A stretch of DNA of 64,000 nucleotides from the NCBI GenBank assembly GCA_023383705.1, contig JAHDYM010000003.1:1-64000 (forward strand), in the 5' to 3' direction. Shown here piece after piece: positions 24,253-32,245 of the stretch (its first letter is position 1; each line of letters opens with the position of its first letter). This DNA is from Gammaproteobacteria bacterium (GTDB taxonomy: Bacteria > Pseudomonadota > Gammaproteobacteria > Steroidobacterales > GCA-2729495). The notes beneath the pieces were generated by a model that worked only from the letters and a program-made list of their open reading frames with translations, was not told the origin of the DNA and made no database searches. The position numbers and the translations under genes were made by a program.

Positions 24253-25482
24253 ATGACCGAAACCATCCTGATCGCCGGTGCCGGCCACGCCGCTGGCCAG
24301 GCCATCGTCTCGCTGCGCCAGGGCGGTTACGTCGGCAAGCTGATACTGGTCGGGGAAGAGCCCTATCTGCCTTACCAGCGGCCACCGCTGTCGAAGAAAT
24401 TCCTCGCTGGCGAGCTCGACGTGCCACGCCTGCTGGTGCGGCAGGAGAAGTTCTATGCCGAGCACGAGGTCGATGTCCGCCTGTCGACCCGCGTGACCGC
24501 CATCGATCGCACCGCCCGCACGGCAACGCTGGGCAGCGGGGTGACGGAGCACTGGAACAAGCTGGTGATCGCTACCGGCAGCCGGGTTCGCAAGGTGTCC
24601 CTGCCCGGGGCCGGGCTCGCTGGCGTGCACTACCTGCGCAACATCGAGGACGTGGATCGTATCCGCGACGACTTCCGGCCGGGCGCAAGGCTGGTGATCG
24701 TCGGTGCCGGCTATATCGGCCTGGAGGTTGCGGCAGTCGCCGTGATGCGCGGCCTCGACGTTACCGTGCTGGAGCTTGCCGATCGCGTCATGGCCCGCGG
24801 TGGCGCACCGCTGATCTCGGACTTTTTCACCCGGGTACACCAGCAGGCCGGGGTCAAGATCCGCTGCAATACCGGCGTGAATGCCTTCAACGGCATCTCG
24901 CGCGTACACGGCGTGACCCTGAGCGATGGCAGCGAAATTCCGGCCGACCTGGTGATCATCGGCATCGGCATCCTGCCCAATGTCGAACTGGCCGAGGCCG
25001 CGGGCCTGCCCTGCGATAACGGCATCGTGGTGGACGAGTATTGCCGGACCAGTGACGCCGACATCCTCGCGATCGGTGACTGCACCAACCATCCGAACGC
25101 GCTGCTCGGCAAGCGGCTGCGGCTCGAGTCGGTGCACAACGCGCAGGAGCAGGCCAAGACGGCTGCCGACACCATACTCGGCAAGCTGGAGCCCTATGCG
25201 CAGATCCCGTGGTTCTGGTCCGACCAGTACGACCTCAAGCTGCAGTTTGTCGGCCTGTCGGCGGATAACCAGCAGGTCGTGGTGCGCGGCGAGCCGGAGT
25301 CGCGTTCTTTTGCGGCCTTCTATCTGGACGAGGGCCGGCTGTCCGCTGTCTATGCGATCAACAGCCCGCGTGAGTTCATGCTGTCGAAGAAACTCATCGC
25401 CAGCGGTGCGCGGCCCGACCGCAAGGTATTGCGCGACATGTCGATACCGTTCAAGGACATCGCCGAATCGCTGGGCGCCTGA
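24253..25482 (+). CDS. FAD/NAD(P)-dependent ferredoxin reductase-like protein
   Basis: A 409-residue oxidoreductase of the rubredoxin/putidaredoxin reductase type that passes electrons from NAD(P)H to an iron-sulfur or rubredoxin partner. Seen are ILIAGAGHAAGQAIVSLRQ (FAD fold), the LPYQRPPLSKKFLAGE motif diagnostic for this group, VIVGAGYIGLEVAAVA (NAD fold), LAIGDCTNHPN, and the C-terminal WFWSDQYDLKLQFVGL. The partner ferredoxin and any oxygenase are not in the window. ATG 24253 is chosen by family alignment. Confidence 0.9.
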   Translation: MTETILIAGAGHAAGQAIVSLRQGGYVGKLILVGEEPYLPYQRPPLSKKFLAGELDVPRLLVRQEKFYAEHEVDVRLSTRVTAIDRTARTATLGSGVTEHWNKLVIATGSRVRKVSLPGAGLAGVHYLRNIEDVDRIRDDFRPGARLVIVGAGYIGLEVAAVAVMRGLDVTVLELADRVMARGGAPLISDFFTRVHQQAGVKIRCNTGVNAFNGISRVHGVTLSDGSEIPADLVIIGIGILPNVELAEAAGLPCDNGIVVDEYCRTSDADILAIGDCTNHPNALLGKRLRLESVHNAQEQAKTAADTILGKLEPYAQIPWFWSDQYDLKLQFVGLSADNQQVVVRGEPESRSFAAFYLDEGRLSAVYAINSPREFMLSKKLIASGARPDRKVLRDMSIPFKDIAESLGA

Positions 25483-25490
25483 GGCCTTTT

Positions 25491-26393
25491 ATGACAAAAA
25501 AATCTGGCACCTTTTCCCGTTACGCGGTTTCGGCTGCATCGGGGCGACTGGGCCACGCGGTACTGCCTGCGCTGATTGCCGCCAGCGGCACGAAGAATGT
25601 CGTGGCCATCGCCCGCAACCCGGACAAGGTCCAGGTGGCCGGGATCGAAAAGCGTGCCGGCGACTACAACTCGGTCGAGAGCATGACCGCCGCACTGGCC
25701 GGCATCGACACGCTGATCATGATCTCGGCCCCGGTCGGCAACTGGGACCGGGTAGCGATGCACCGGAATGTGATCAACGCCGCCCGGCAGGCCGGTGTCC
25801 GCAAGATCGTCTTCACCAGCGTCATCGGCGGCGGCCAGGAACAGGACACCTGGTTCTGGGGCACCCAGCAGGTGAACCGGCAGACCGAGCAGGACCTGCA
25901 AGCCTCGGGTCTCGAGTGGGTGATCGCGCGCAACGGCCTGTACCTGGAGCTGGACCTGCGCCACATCATGCATGCCAGTGAATCCGGCGTTTACCGCAAT
26001 GTCGGCGCGGAGGGCCAGTGTGGCTACATCACCATCAGCGAGCTGGCCTATGCGATCGCCCGCCTCGCCCTCGACGACCGTCACAACGGCAAGTCCTTCA
26101 ATCTCGTCGGCGACAACCAGACCCAGGCGGCGCTGGTGCAACTGGCCAACGAGGTCTTCGGCCTGAAGGTGCGTTACGAGACGCTCAGCGATGAGGAAAA
26201 CATCGCCCTGCTGATGCAGGACGAAAAGATCGCGGCGCGCGGCCAGGAGGTTGCCCGCATGCTCACCGGCTGCTTCCAGTGCGTCCGTAACGGCGCCTTC
26301 GATGTCCGTTCCGATTTCGAGGCGGCAGCAGGGCGGCGGGTGAAAAGCACCCGTCAGATGATGGAAGAACTGCGCGCCAGCCTGCCCGGCTAA
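25491..26393 (+). CDS. NmrA/SDR-a family NAD(P)-binding protein
   Basis: A 300-residue atypical short-chain dehydrogenase like QorB or NmrA. It has an N-terminal nucleotide fold with SAASGRLGHAVLPALIA, then MISAPVGNWDRVAMHRNVI, VFTSVIGGGQ and GYITISELAYAIARLAL. These proteins act as quinone reductases or redox sensors. The first eight residues (MTKKSGTF) come from a copy of the dispersed repeat, which also carries the ATG, so the original 5' end seems to have been replaced. It follows the ferredoxin-reductase-like gene by 8 bases and converges on the MFS gene, stop to stop. Confidence 0.8.
   Translation: MTKKSGTFSRYAVSAASGRLGHAVLPALIAASGTKNVVAIARNPDKVQVAGIEKRAGDYNSVESMTAALAGIDTLIMISAPVGNWDRVAMHRNVINAARQAGVRKIVFTSVIGGGQEQDTWFWGTQQVNRQTEQDLQASGLEWVIARNGLYLELDLRHIMHASESGVYRNVGAEGQCGYITISELAYAIARLALDDRHNGKSFNLVGDNQTQAALVQLANEVFGLKVRYETLSDEENIALLMQDEKIAARGQEVARMLTGCFQCVRNGAFDVRSDFEAAAGRRVKSTRQMMEELRASLPG
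25496..25519 (-). repeat. Dispersed repeat, reverse copy inside the NmrA-like start
   Basis: AAAAAAATCTGGCACCTTTT followed by CCCG, a slightly diverged copy. It encodes residues 2-9 of the NmrA-like protein. Confidence 0.7.
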
Positions 26394-27707
26394 TCAGGTG
26401 GCCGGCGCAGCCTGCCTGAGCCTGAACTGCCGCAATCCGGTCCACAGGATCAACGCCGCAACCGGCGCGCTCACGGCGTTGACGATGGCGATCGACTGGC
26501 CAACCGCCATGTCATCCATCAGTACATAGACGGTGATGAAGCCGACCAGGGTTGGCCCCATGATGGTGGATATCAGGTTCATGCACAGCATCCACACCGC
26601 CGAGATCTGTGCGCGCATCTCGTTGGGCACCATCACCTGGATGACCATTGGCGCCGCAGCCTGCGAGATGCAGGCGCAAAAGACCAGCGGGCCGATCAGC
26701 CACAGCGCAAGCGTCGGGTCGCTGCCGGTCGTTGCGAACAGGCTCAGCGGAACGATCGCGAGAGCCGCGCCGATGCTGACCCGGAACGGCGCATCCGCAT
26801 GGCCGCGCTTTTGCAGGTAATCGATTGCCCAGCCGCCGAAATACACGGCTGCGGGCGACAGGACGAGCAGCATCAGGCCGAGCACGTATCCCGTCTCTGC
26901 ACGGGCAAAACCCAGTACCCGGTTCAACCAGGTCGGCGCCCAGGCCAGCACCGTGGTGATCGGCACCACCAGCAGCCCGAAGCCGGCGAAGTGGGCGAAG
27001 AACAGCCGGCGATGGCTGCGGATGTAGGCGAGGACCTGCCGCAGCGGAATGCCCGTGGTGGCACCGCTGGTCTTGCCCCGCCGCGCCGGTTCCCTGACCG
27101 TCAGCATCAGCAGGGCAATGAGCAGTCCCGGCAGGCCGACCACGAAAAAAGCCAGCTGCCACATCCGCACCTCGCCCAGCACCGGCAGCACCTGGCCGTC
27201 ATAGGCCGACAGCATCTGTACGGCCGCACCGCCGACCAGGAAGGCGATGCCCGCGCCGAGCATCGCGCCGGACTGGTAAACGCCGAGCGCGCGGCCGAGT
27301 TTTTCGCGGGGAAAGTAATCCGCGATCATGGAATAGGCGGCAGGCGAGAGCGCGGCCTCGCCGACCCCTACGCCAACGCGCGCGAGAAACAGTTCGAAAA
27401 AACTGCGGGCGAGTCCGCAGGCGGCGGTCATCAGGCTCCAGATGGCGATGCCCGTGGCGATGATGCCGCGCCGGCTGACGCGGTCAGACAGCCGCCCGAT
27501 CGGAATGCCGAGCAGTGCATAGAAGAGTGCAAAGGCGAAGCCCTGCAGCAGGCCGATGCCGAAATCGCTGACCCCCAGGTCTGCCTTGATCGGCTCCACC
27601 AGCAGCGCGATGACGATCCGGTCGATAAAGGAAAAGATGAAGGCAATCACCAGGACGGCAACCGCATACCAGGCCCGCAGCGGAGTCGGCCAGACTGAAG
27701 GTGCCAC
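26394..27707 (-). CDS. MFS transporter, spinster-like
   Basis: A 437-residue major-facilitator protein with twelve predicted membrane helices. The first helices carry FIDRIVIALLVEPIKADLG, the loop 2-3 signature IPIGRLSDRVSRR, and GVGEAALSPAAYSMIADYFP, which is typical of the spinster-like subgroup common in environmental proteobacteria. The substrate is unknown. It starts with GTG three bases after the stop of the preceding unknown gene, so 29050-26394 forms one minus-strand operon of three genes. Confidence 0.88.
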   Translation of the reverse strand: MAPSVWPTPLRAWYAVAVLVIAFIFSFIDRIVIALLVEPIKADLGVSDFGIGLLQGFAFALFYALLGIPIGRLSDRVSRRGIIATGIAIWSLMTAACGLARSFFELFLARVGVGVGEAALSPAAYSMIADYFPREKLGRALGVYQSGAMLGAGIAFLVGGAAVQMLSAYDGQVLPVLGEVRMWQLAFFVVGLPGLLIALLMLTVREPARRGKTSGATTGIPLRQVLAYIRSHRRLFFAHFAGFGLLVVPITTVLAWAPTWLNRVLGFARAETGYVLGLMLLVLSPAAVYFGGWAIDYLQKRGHADAPFRVSIGAALAIVPLSLFATTGSDPTLALWLIGPLVFCACISQAAAPMVIQVMVPNEMRAQISAVWMLCMNLISTIMGPTLVGFITVYVLMDDMAVGQSIAIVNAVSAPVAALILWTGLRQFRLRQAAPAT

Positions 27708-27710
27708 CTT

Positions 27711-28367
27711 CTAGCGTACCGGTGGCGGACTGGCCTTGAGGGACAACTGCCAGCCTGGTTCGCCCGATGCCGCCATCAGCAGGCTCTCGCGGATCTCGCC
27801 GATGAAGCCGGCATAGCGGCCGGCAGCGCCGTTGACGCCGGCCAGATGTCCCGCTGGCGGCTGCGCCGAGAGCGGATACACGGGCGCGGCTTCACCATCG
27901 ATGCCCGGCAGCAGGTTCAAAAAGCGGTCCTGCAGCAGCGGCCAGTAGTTGCTGTAGCCACTGGCAAAGACGCTGCCCTCGCCGGGCCAGAAGATGTTCC
28001 AGTAATCAAAGGTACCGAGTTGGGCGCGCCACAGCGAATTCTGCTCTGACAGCGTCGAGATTTTCACCGCCAGTGCCGCTGGACGGCCATCGCCGGCGGG
28101 CAGCACGACGATCCCGATACGCAGCTTGGCGAGCGCCGGCGTTGCCAGTGCATTTTCCGCAGCACGGTCCGCGCCGCGAAACAGGCTGGCGAGATCCGGG
28201 CTCATGCCGCGGTAATCATCCATCCGGTAGCTCTTGTCGGGCACGAGGTTGGCCTGCAGGGGCGCCGGCCGGTCACCCGTCGTCAGCGGGTTGAAGAGCA
28301 CGAACGCAGTGCCGGCGAGCATGCCGGGCAACAGGCCGGCGAGGGCGATCGGCCAGCGCTTCTTCAC
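27711..28367 (-). CDS. Hypothetical protein with N-terminal membrane anchor
   Basis: A 218-residue product of unknown function. A single hydrophobic segment (ALAGLLPGMLAGTAFVLF) near the N-terminus looks like a signal anchor, and the rest is probably periplasmic, with the aromatic segment GTFDYWNIFWPGEGSVF. It overlaps the upstream gene by 4 bases (ATGA) and lies 3 bases from the MFS gene, so it is likely a partner of that transporter. Confidence 0.65.
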   Translation of the reverse strand: MKKRWPIALAGLLPGMLAGTAFVLFNPLTTGDRPAPLQANLVPDKSYRMDDYRGMSPDLASLFRGADRAAENALATPALAKLRIGIVVLPAGDGRPAALAVKISTLSEQNSLWRAQLGTFDYWNIFWPGEGSVFASGYSNYWPLLQDRFLNLLPGIDGEAAPVYPLSAQPPAGHLAGVNGAAGRYAGFIGEIRESLLMAASGEPGWQLSLKASPPPVR

Positions 28368-29050
28368 TCGATGCTCTCGCTGAGGGTGGAAAGCACGATC
28401 CGGCCATGTGCCCGGCCCTCCGTGCCCAGACCATCGAATTGCCAGGTTTCCCTGAAGCTGCCGGACAGTCCGGCAAACTCGCCGGTGCCGCGCAGGATCC
28501 GGCCCGCGTAACGGGGCGTGGCAGCGGTGACGCGCTGCTCCTTGCGGCCTTTCCAGAACGCGGGATCCTGTATGGCGCTGAGGGTGATCATGCCGTTGAG
28601 GGTATCGCGCTGGCGGGCGGTCGTGTCGAACATGTCGGGCTGGCTCAGGAAGATCGCCCCACGACCGGGTATCACCACCAGCCAGTTGGATGTCGAGCGG
28701 TTCGCATCGGCGATGGCGCCACCGGTACCCGCCAACCGGGCGGCGACGCCGATGACGTTGTCGGCCGTATCGCGGACGCGGAAGGTTTCGGCCGAGACAC
28801 GCTGGCCGGTGCTGTCTTCGAGTACCGCTGCGCCGGTTGCAGCTTCCGCCGGCAACTCCATGACGGTCTCGCTGCCGCGCGCGATGCGATCATCCGGCCA
28901 GCGAATGATGAAATCTTCCTGGCGTCCACCATCAGGCAGCACGGTCGTCAGCGAACGATACCGTGCGTGCTCGGGCAACGGCCAGAAACTGGCGGCCAGT
29001 CCGGCGAGCAGCAGACCGGCAAAAAAAGAATTCCAGAACAGCCGCGACAT
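28364..29050 (-). CDS. Hypothetical exported protein
   Basis: A 228-residue unknown protein with an N-terminal hydrophobic segment (SFFAGLLLAGLAASFWPL), probably a signal anchor, and a beta-rich remainder. It heads the operon with the next unknown protein and the spinster-like MFS gene. ATG 29050 puts the hydrophobic segment at residues 5-24; ATG 29083 is an in-frame alternative eleven residues earlier. Confidence 0.65.
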   Translation of the reverse strand: MSRLFWNSFFAGLLLAGLAASFWPLPEHARYRSLTTVLPDGGRQEDFIIRWPDDRIARGSETVMELPAEAATGAAVLEDSTGQRVSAETFRVRDTADNVIGVAARLAGTGGAIADANRSTSNWLVVIPGRGAIFLSQPDMFDTTARQRDTLNGMITLSAIQDPAFWKGRKEQRVTAATPRYAGRILRGTGEFAGLSGSFRETWQFDGLGTEGRAHGRIVLSTLSESIE

Positions 29051-29151
29051 CTTCGGGCCCCACCCGTTTGACGGCAGTCGCATCAGTGTAAACGCCCCGC
29101 CCGGGCAACTACAGTGCGGCCGTCACGTCACGGGCACACCGCGCTTGCCGG

Positions 29152-30714
29152 TCAGGCCAGGTAGCGCGCCAGGTATTCGTCGAAGTCCAGCACATCGCCG
29201 GCTTCCATCTGCGCCTGCCTGAGCAGCGATTCGCGGGCCTCGGTGGCCAGCAGCTCGCGATGCTGGTTCAGTTCCGGACCCAGCGACAGGAAGTACTCGC
29301 GGGTGCGACGCGCGAGGTCCAGGCCATAGGCCGCCAGCGACTGCTGCCGGTCGCGCAGCTCGGCGATCAGTGCCGCCGAGGGCGTCTGCGCCGGATCCTC
29401 GATACCCCGTGCGTGATGCCGGATCGCCTCCACGTGTCCCTGCCTGCCGTCAGGATCCAGCAGCCGGGCGACGGCCACCATCTCCTTGCAGATCGCGCTA
29501 CCCCAGGCCTGCAGGGGAATCTCGCCTTCGCCGCGTCGCAGGCGCAGGCCGGGCTCGCGTCCGCGCCGTGCCACCAGGCCGTGGTTCTGGTCGATCCGCT
29601 CCTGCTCGGCGGCGGAGATCGGTGGACTCTCGAGCAGCAGGCAGTAGATCAGGAAGACTTCCAGGAAACGCAGCTGCCGCTGGTTGAGACCGACCGGATC
29701 GGCGGGGCTGATATCCAGCGCCCGCAGCTCGATGTATTGCACGCCGCCGCGGCGCAATGCCGCCGTGGGGCGCTCACCGCGTTGTATGACACGCTTGGGC
29801 CGGATCGTGCTGTAGAACTCGTTTTCGATCTGCAGCTGGTTGGCATTGAGCTGCCGATACTCGCCATCGACCTTCACGCCGATGCGGGCAAACTCCGCAC
29901 GCGGCAGTTTCGTGGCCTGGTTCAGGTCGCGGATGTATTCGTCGAGGCTGTTGGCCGAAACCACCAGTTTTGCCTGCACATCGTTGCGATAACCGAGGTC
30001 GCTCATGCGCAGCGAGGTGGCCCAGGGGCCGTACAGGGTCGCCGTGTCCAGTTCCGCCAGTCCCGACTCGCGGCCCTGCACGAAACTCTTGCACAGTGCC
30101 GGTGAGGCGCCGAACAGGTACAGCAGCAGCCAGTCCATGCGCCGCACATTGCGTACCGCGGCGAGGTAGGCTGCCGAGCGGAAGTCCTGCAGCTCGCTGC
30201 GCTCGCCCTCGAGTTCCCGGTACAGGGGCCAGAAGGCATCCGGCAGCGAATAGTTGTAATGCACGCCCGAGATGGCCTGCATGATGCTGCCATAGCGATG
30301 GGCAAGGCCGCGCCGGTAGATGGTTTTCATGCGGCCGATGTTGGACGTGCCGTAATACGCAATCGGCACCTCGGCGTCGCTCCTGATCCGGCACGGCATG
30401 CTCAGCGGCCACAGCAGCTCGTCGCCGATCCGCTCCATCGTGAACTGGTGGATGTCGCAGAGAAACTGGATGGTCTGCCAGTTGTAGTCCTGCGGCGGTG
30501 TGACGAATTCCAGCAGCGCCTCGGAGAAGTCGGTGGTGATGAAGGCGTTGGTCAGGGCCGAGCCGATGGCCTGCGGATGCGGCGTCCCGGCCAGCCGGCC
30601 CTCGGGCGTGATGCGCAGGCACTCCCGTTCCACGCCCCGCTGTCCGCCGCGCACCAGGCCGGCGGCCTCGGGTGCGGACAACTTGAGGAGGCGGGTTTCG
30701 AGCAGACTGGCCAC
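29152..30714 (-). CDS. gshA: Glutamate-cysteine ligase
   Basis: A 520-residue type 1 (E. coli-like) gamma-glutamylcysteine synthetase, first step of glutathione synthesis. Seen are the N-terminal RGVERECLRITPEG with metal and substrate acids, ALTNAFITTDFSEALLEFVT, ISGVHYNYSLPDAFW, and VQYIELRALDISPADPVG with the later HGLVARRGR region. Length is typical. GTG 30714 is the start. gorA is in the same window, but gshB is not. Confidence 0.95.
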   Translation of the reverse strand: MASLLETRLLKLSAPEAAGLVRGGQRGVERECLRITPEGRLAGTPHPQAIGSALTNAFITTDFSEALLEFVTPPQDYNWQTIQFLCDIHQFTMERIGDELLWPLSMPCRIRSDAEVPIAYYGTSNIGRMKTIYRRGLAHRYGSIMQAISGVHYNYSLPDAFWPLYRELEGERSELQDFRSAAYLAAVRNVRRMDWLLLYLFGASPALCKSFVQGRESGLAELDTATLYGPWATSLRMSDLGYRNDVQAKLVVSANSLDEYIRDLNQATKLPRAEFARIGVKVDGEYRQLNANQLQIENEFYSTIRPKRVIQRGERPTAALRRGGVQYIELRALDISPADPVGLNQRQLRFLEVFLIYCLLLESPPISAAEQERIDQNHGLVARRGREPGLRLRRGEGEIPLQAWGSAICKEMVAVARLLDPDGRQGHVEAIRHHARGIEDPAQTPSAALIAELRDRQQSLAAYGLDLARRTREYFLSLGPELNQHRELLATEARESLLRQAQMEAGDVLDFDEYLARYLA

Positions 30715-30775
30715 GCGGCTTCCTTGTTCTTGTTCGCCGGCGGGTGTGCCCCCGCCGGGCCGGCCAGATTACACG

Positions 30776-32089
30776 TTAACCGGCCGGATCGGCGAGCAGC
30801 CGGATTTCGACGCGCTGGTTGGCCCGCGCAGCCCGGTTCCACTCGCCGGCAGTCACGCCGTCTGCGGCGGCGGGATAGGGCACGAGTGGCTCGCTGTTGC
30901 CGAAGGCTTCGGTCTCGATGCGGATGGGCCCGTTGCTGACGGCCGGGTCGGCGAGGAAATTGGCAAAGGCCACCGACTGCCGTGTCGATTCGATGCGGGC
31001 CTCGCTGGCGGTGAGGCCCAGCCGGTCGCAGCGCGCCACGGGCAACTCGTCGGCCGCCAGTTTCCAGCCGGTGTCACCGCTACGGCGCATGCAGAAGTCG
31101 CCGACATGGCTCTCGAGCCGCACCGTGCCCCGGAAATCCAGGCTGCGCAGCCGGTCGAGCAGACCCTTGAGCAGTTCGAGCCGCGCATCGCCGAAGGGCA
31201 GTTCGTTGGGCGGATAACTCGCTGCCTGGTTGACGCTCCATTCCAGCGCCGCAGCGACGCTGGCCGAACGGTCGATCACGGCTGGCGCCGTACTCGCGAC
31301 CGGCTGCGGCTGGCCGGCTGCCGGCGTGCTGCCGGCCAGTTGCTCGTCAAGAGCCTTGATCAGTTCCAGGTTCTGGTGCGCCACGGCACGCCAGCGGGTT
31401 TCCGAATCGAGGTGCAGCCAGAAGGAAATCGCCGCGGCGATGGCCAGCACGACCACCAGCGCCCCGGCCGGCCAGAACGGCAGCCGTGTCCTCGGCGCGG
31501 CGGGCCGGGGCTCGGCTGGCCGGCTGTCGGGACGCTCGGCCAGCACCTGCCGGACGGTGGATTCAAGGTCGGTGCGCAGGCTGCGGTTGTGGTCGGCGAG
31601 CATCTCCTGCAGCCAGCGATGCAGGTCGGACCAGTCCGCAGGAGCATTTACCGACTCTACCCCGGCAAGCCCGCCCGGATGATCGCTGGCGCGACGGGCC
31701 GGCACCGGCTCGGCGCCGGGCAGCAGGCGCAGCGAGCGCAGCACCTCGGTGACTTCGACCGGGCGGATCTGCTTGGGCAGTACGCCGACCGCGCCGAGCG
31801 CCCGGGCCTGCCCCACGTAGAGGTCACCCGACTGCGAGGTGTACATCATCACGGGGATGGTGGCGGTCGCGGGATTTTCCTTGATCGCCTTCACCGCCTG
31901 GAAGCCGTCCATGCCCGGCATCATGTGATCCATGAAGATCACGTCCGGGCGATGGGCAGCCAGGTATTCGAGTGCGGCCTCGGCTGATTCGGCGGTCTCC
32001 ACCCGCAGTTCGTGTGTCTCGAGCATGCGGCGCAGGGCCTCGCGGGCGGTCCGCGAGTCATCGACGATCAGTGCGCACTTGTAGCCCAT
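30776..32089 (-). CDS. Response-regulator receiver domain fused through a membrane helix to a periplasmic OmpA-like domain
   Basis: A 437-residue protein. Residues 1-120 form a receiver domain (ALIVDDSRTAREALRRML, phospho-acceptor Asp in VIFMDHMMPGMDGF, then MMYTSQSG and the Lys in GVLPKQIRPVEV). A linker leads to one membrane helix near 208-226 (PFWPAGALVVVLAIAAAIS). The C-terminal 200 residues end with RANQRVEIRLL, like OmpA-type peptidoglycan-binding domains. A receiver on the inside and a wall-binding domain outside is unusual and would link phosphorylation to the envelope. No kinase is adjacent; the GGDEF-EAL gene lies divergently 156 bases away. Confidence 0.7.
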   Translation of the reverse strand: MGYKCALIVDDSRTAREALRRMLETHELRVETAESAEAALEYLAAHRPDVIFMDHMMPGMDGFQAVKAIKENPATATIPVMMYTSQSGDLYVGQARALGAVGVLPKQIRPVEVTEVLRSLRLLPGAEPVPARRASDHPGGLAGVESVNAPADWSDLHRWLQEMLADHNRSLRTDLESTVRQVLAERPDSRPAEPRPAAPRTRLPFWPAGALVVVLAIAAAISFWLHLDSETRWRAVAHQNLELIKALDEQLAGSTPAAGQPQPVASTAPAVIDRSASVAAALEWSVNQAASYPPNELPFGDARLELLKGLLDRLRSLDFRGTVRLESHVGDFCMRRSGDTGWKLAADELPVARCDRLGLTASEARIESTRQSVAFANFLADPAVSNGPIRIETEAFGNSEPLVPYPAAADGVTAGEWNRAARANQRVEIRLLADPAG

Positions 32090-32245
32090 GCCAGGGGGTG
32101 CCCGACGCCAGCTGGCGAGACCGGCATTCTAAACCCCCGGGGCGCGGCCGCATGCGCGCCGCAACACAGTTGGCGCTGCCGGCAGGCCGATATGCCATAA
32201 GCAACTTGTCCGGCTCGTGCCCGGTCGTCATGCTAGGCGTACCGC

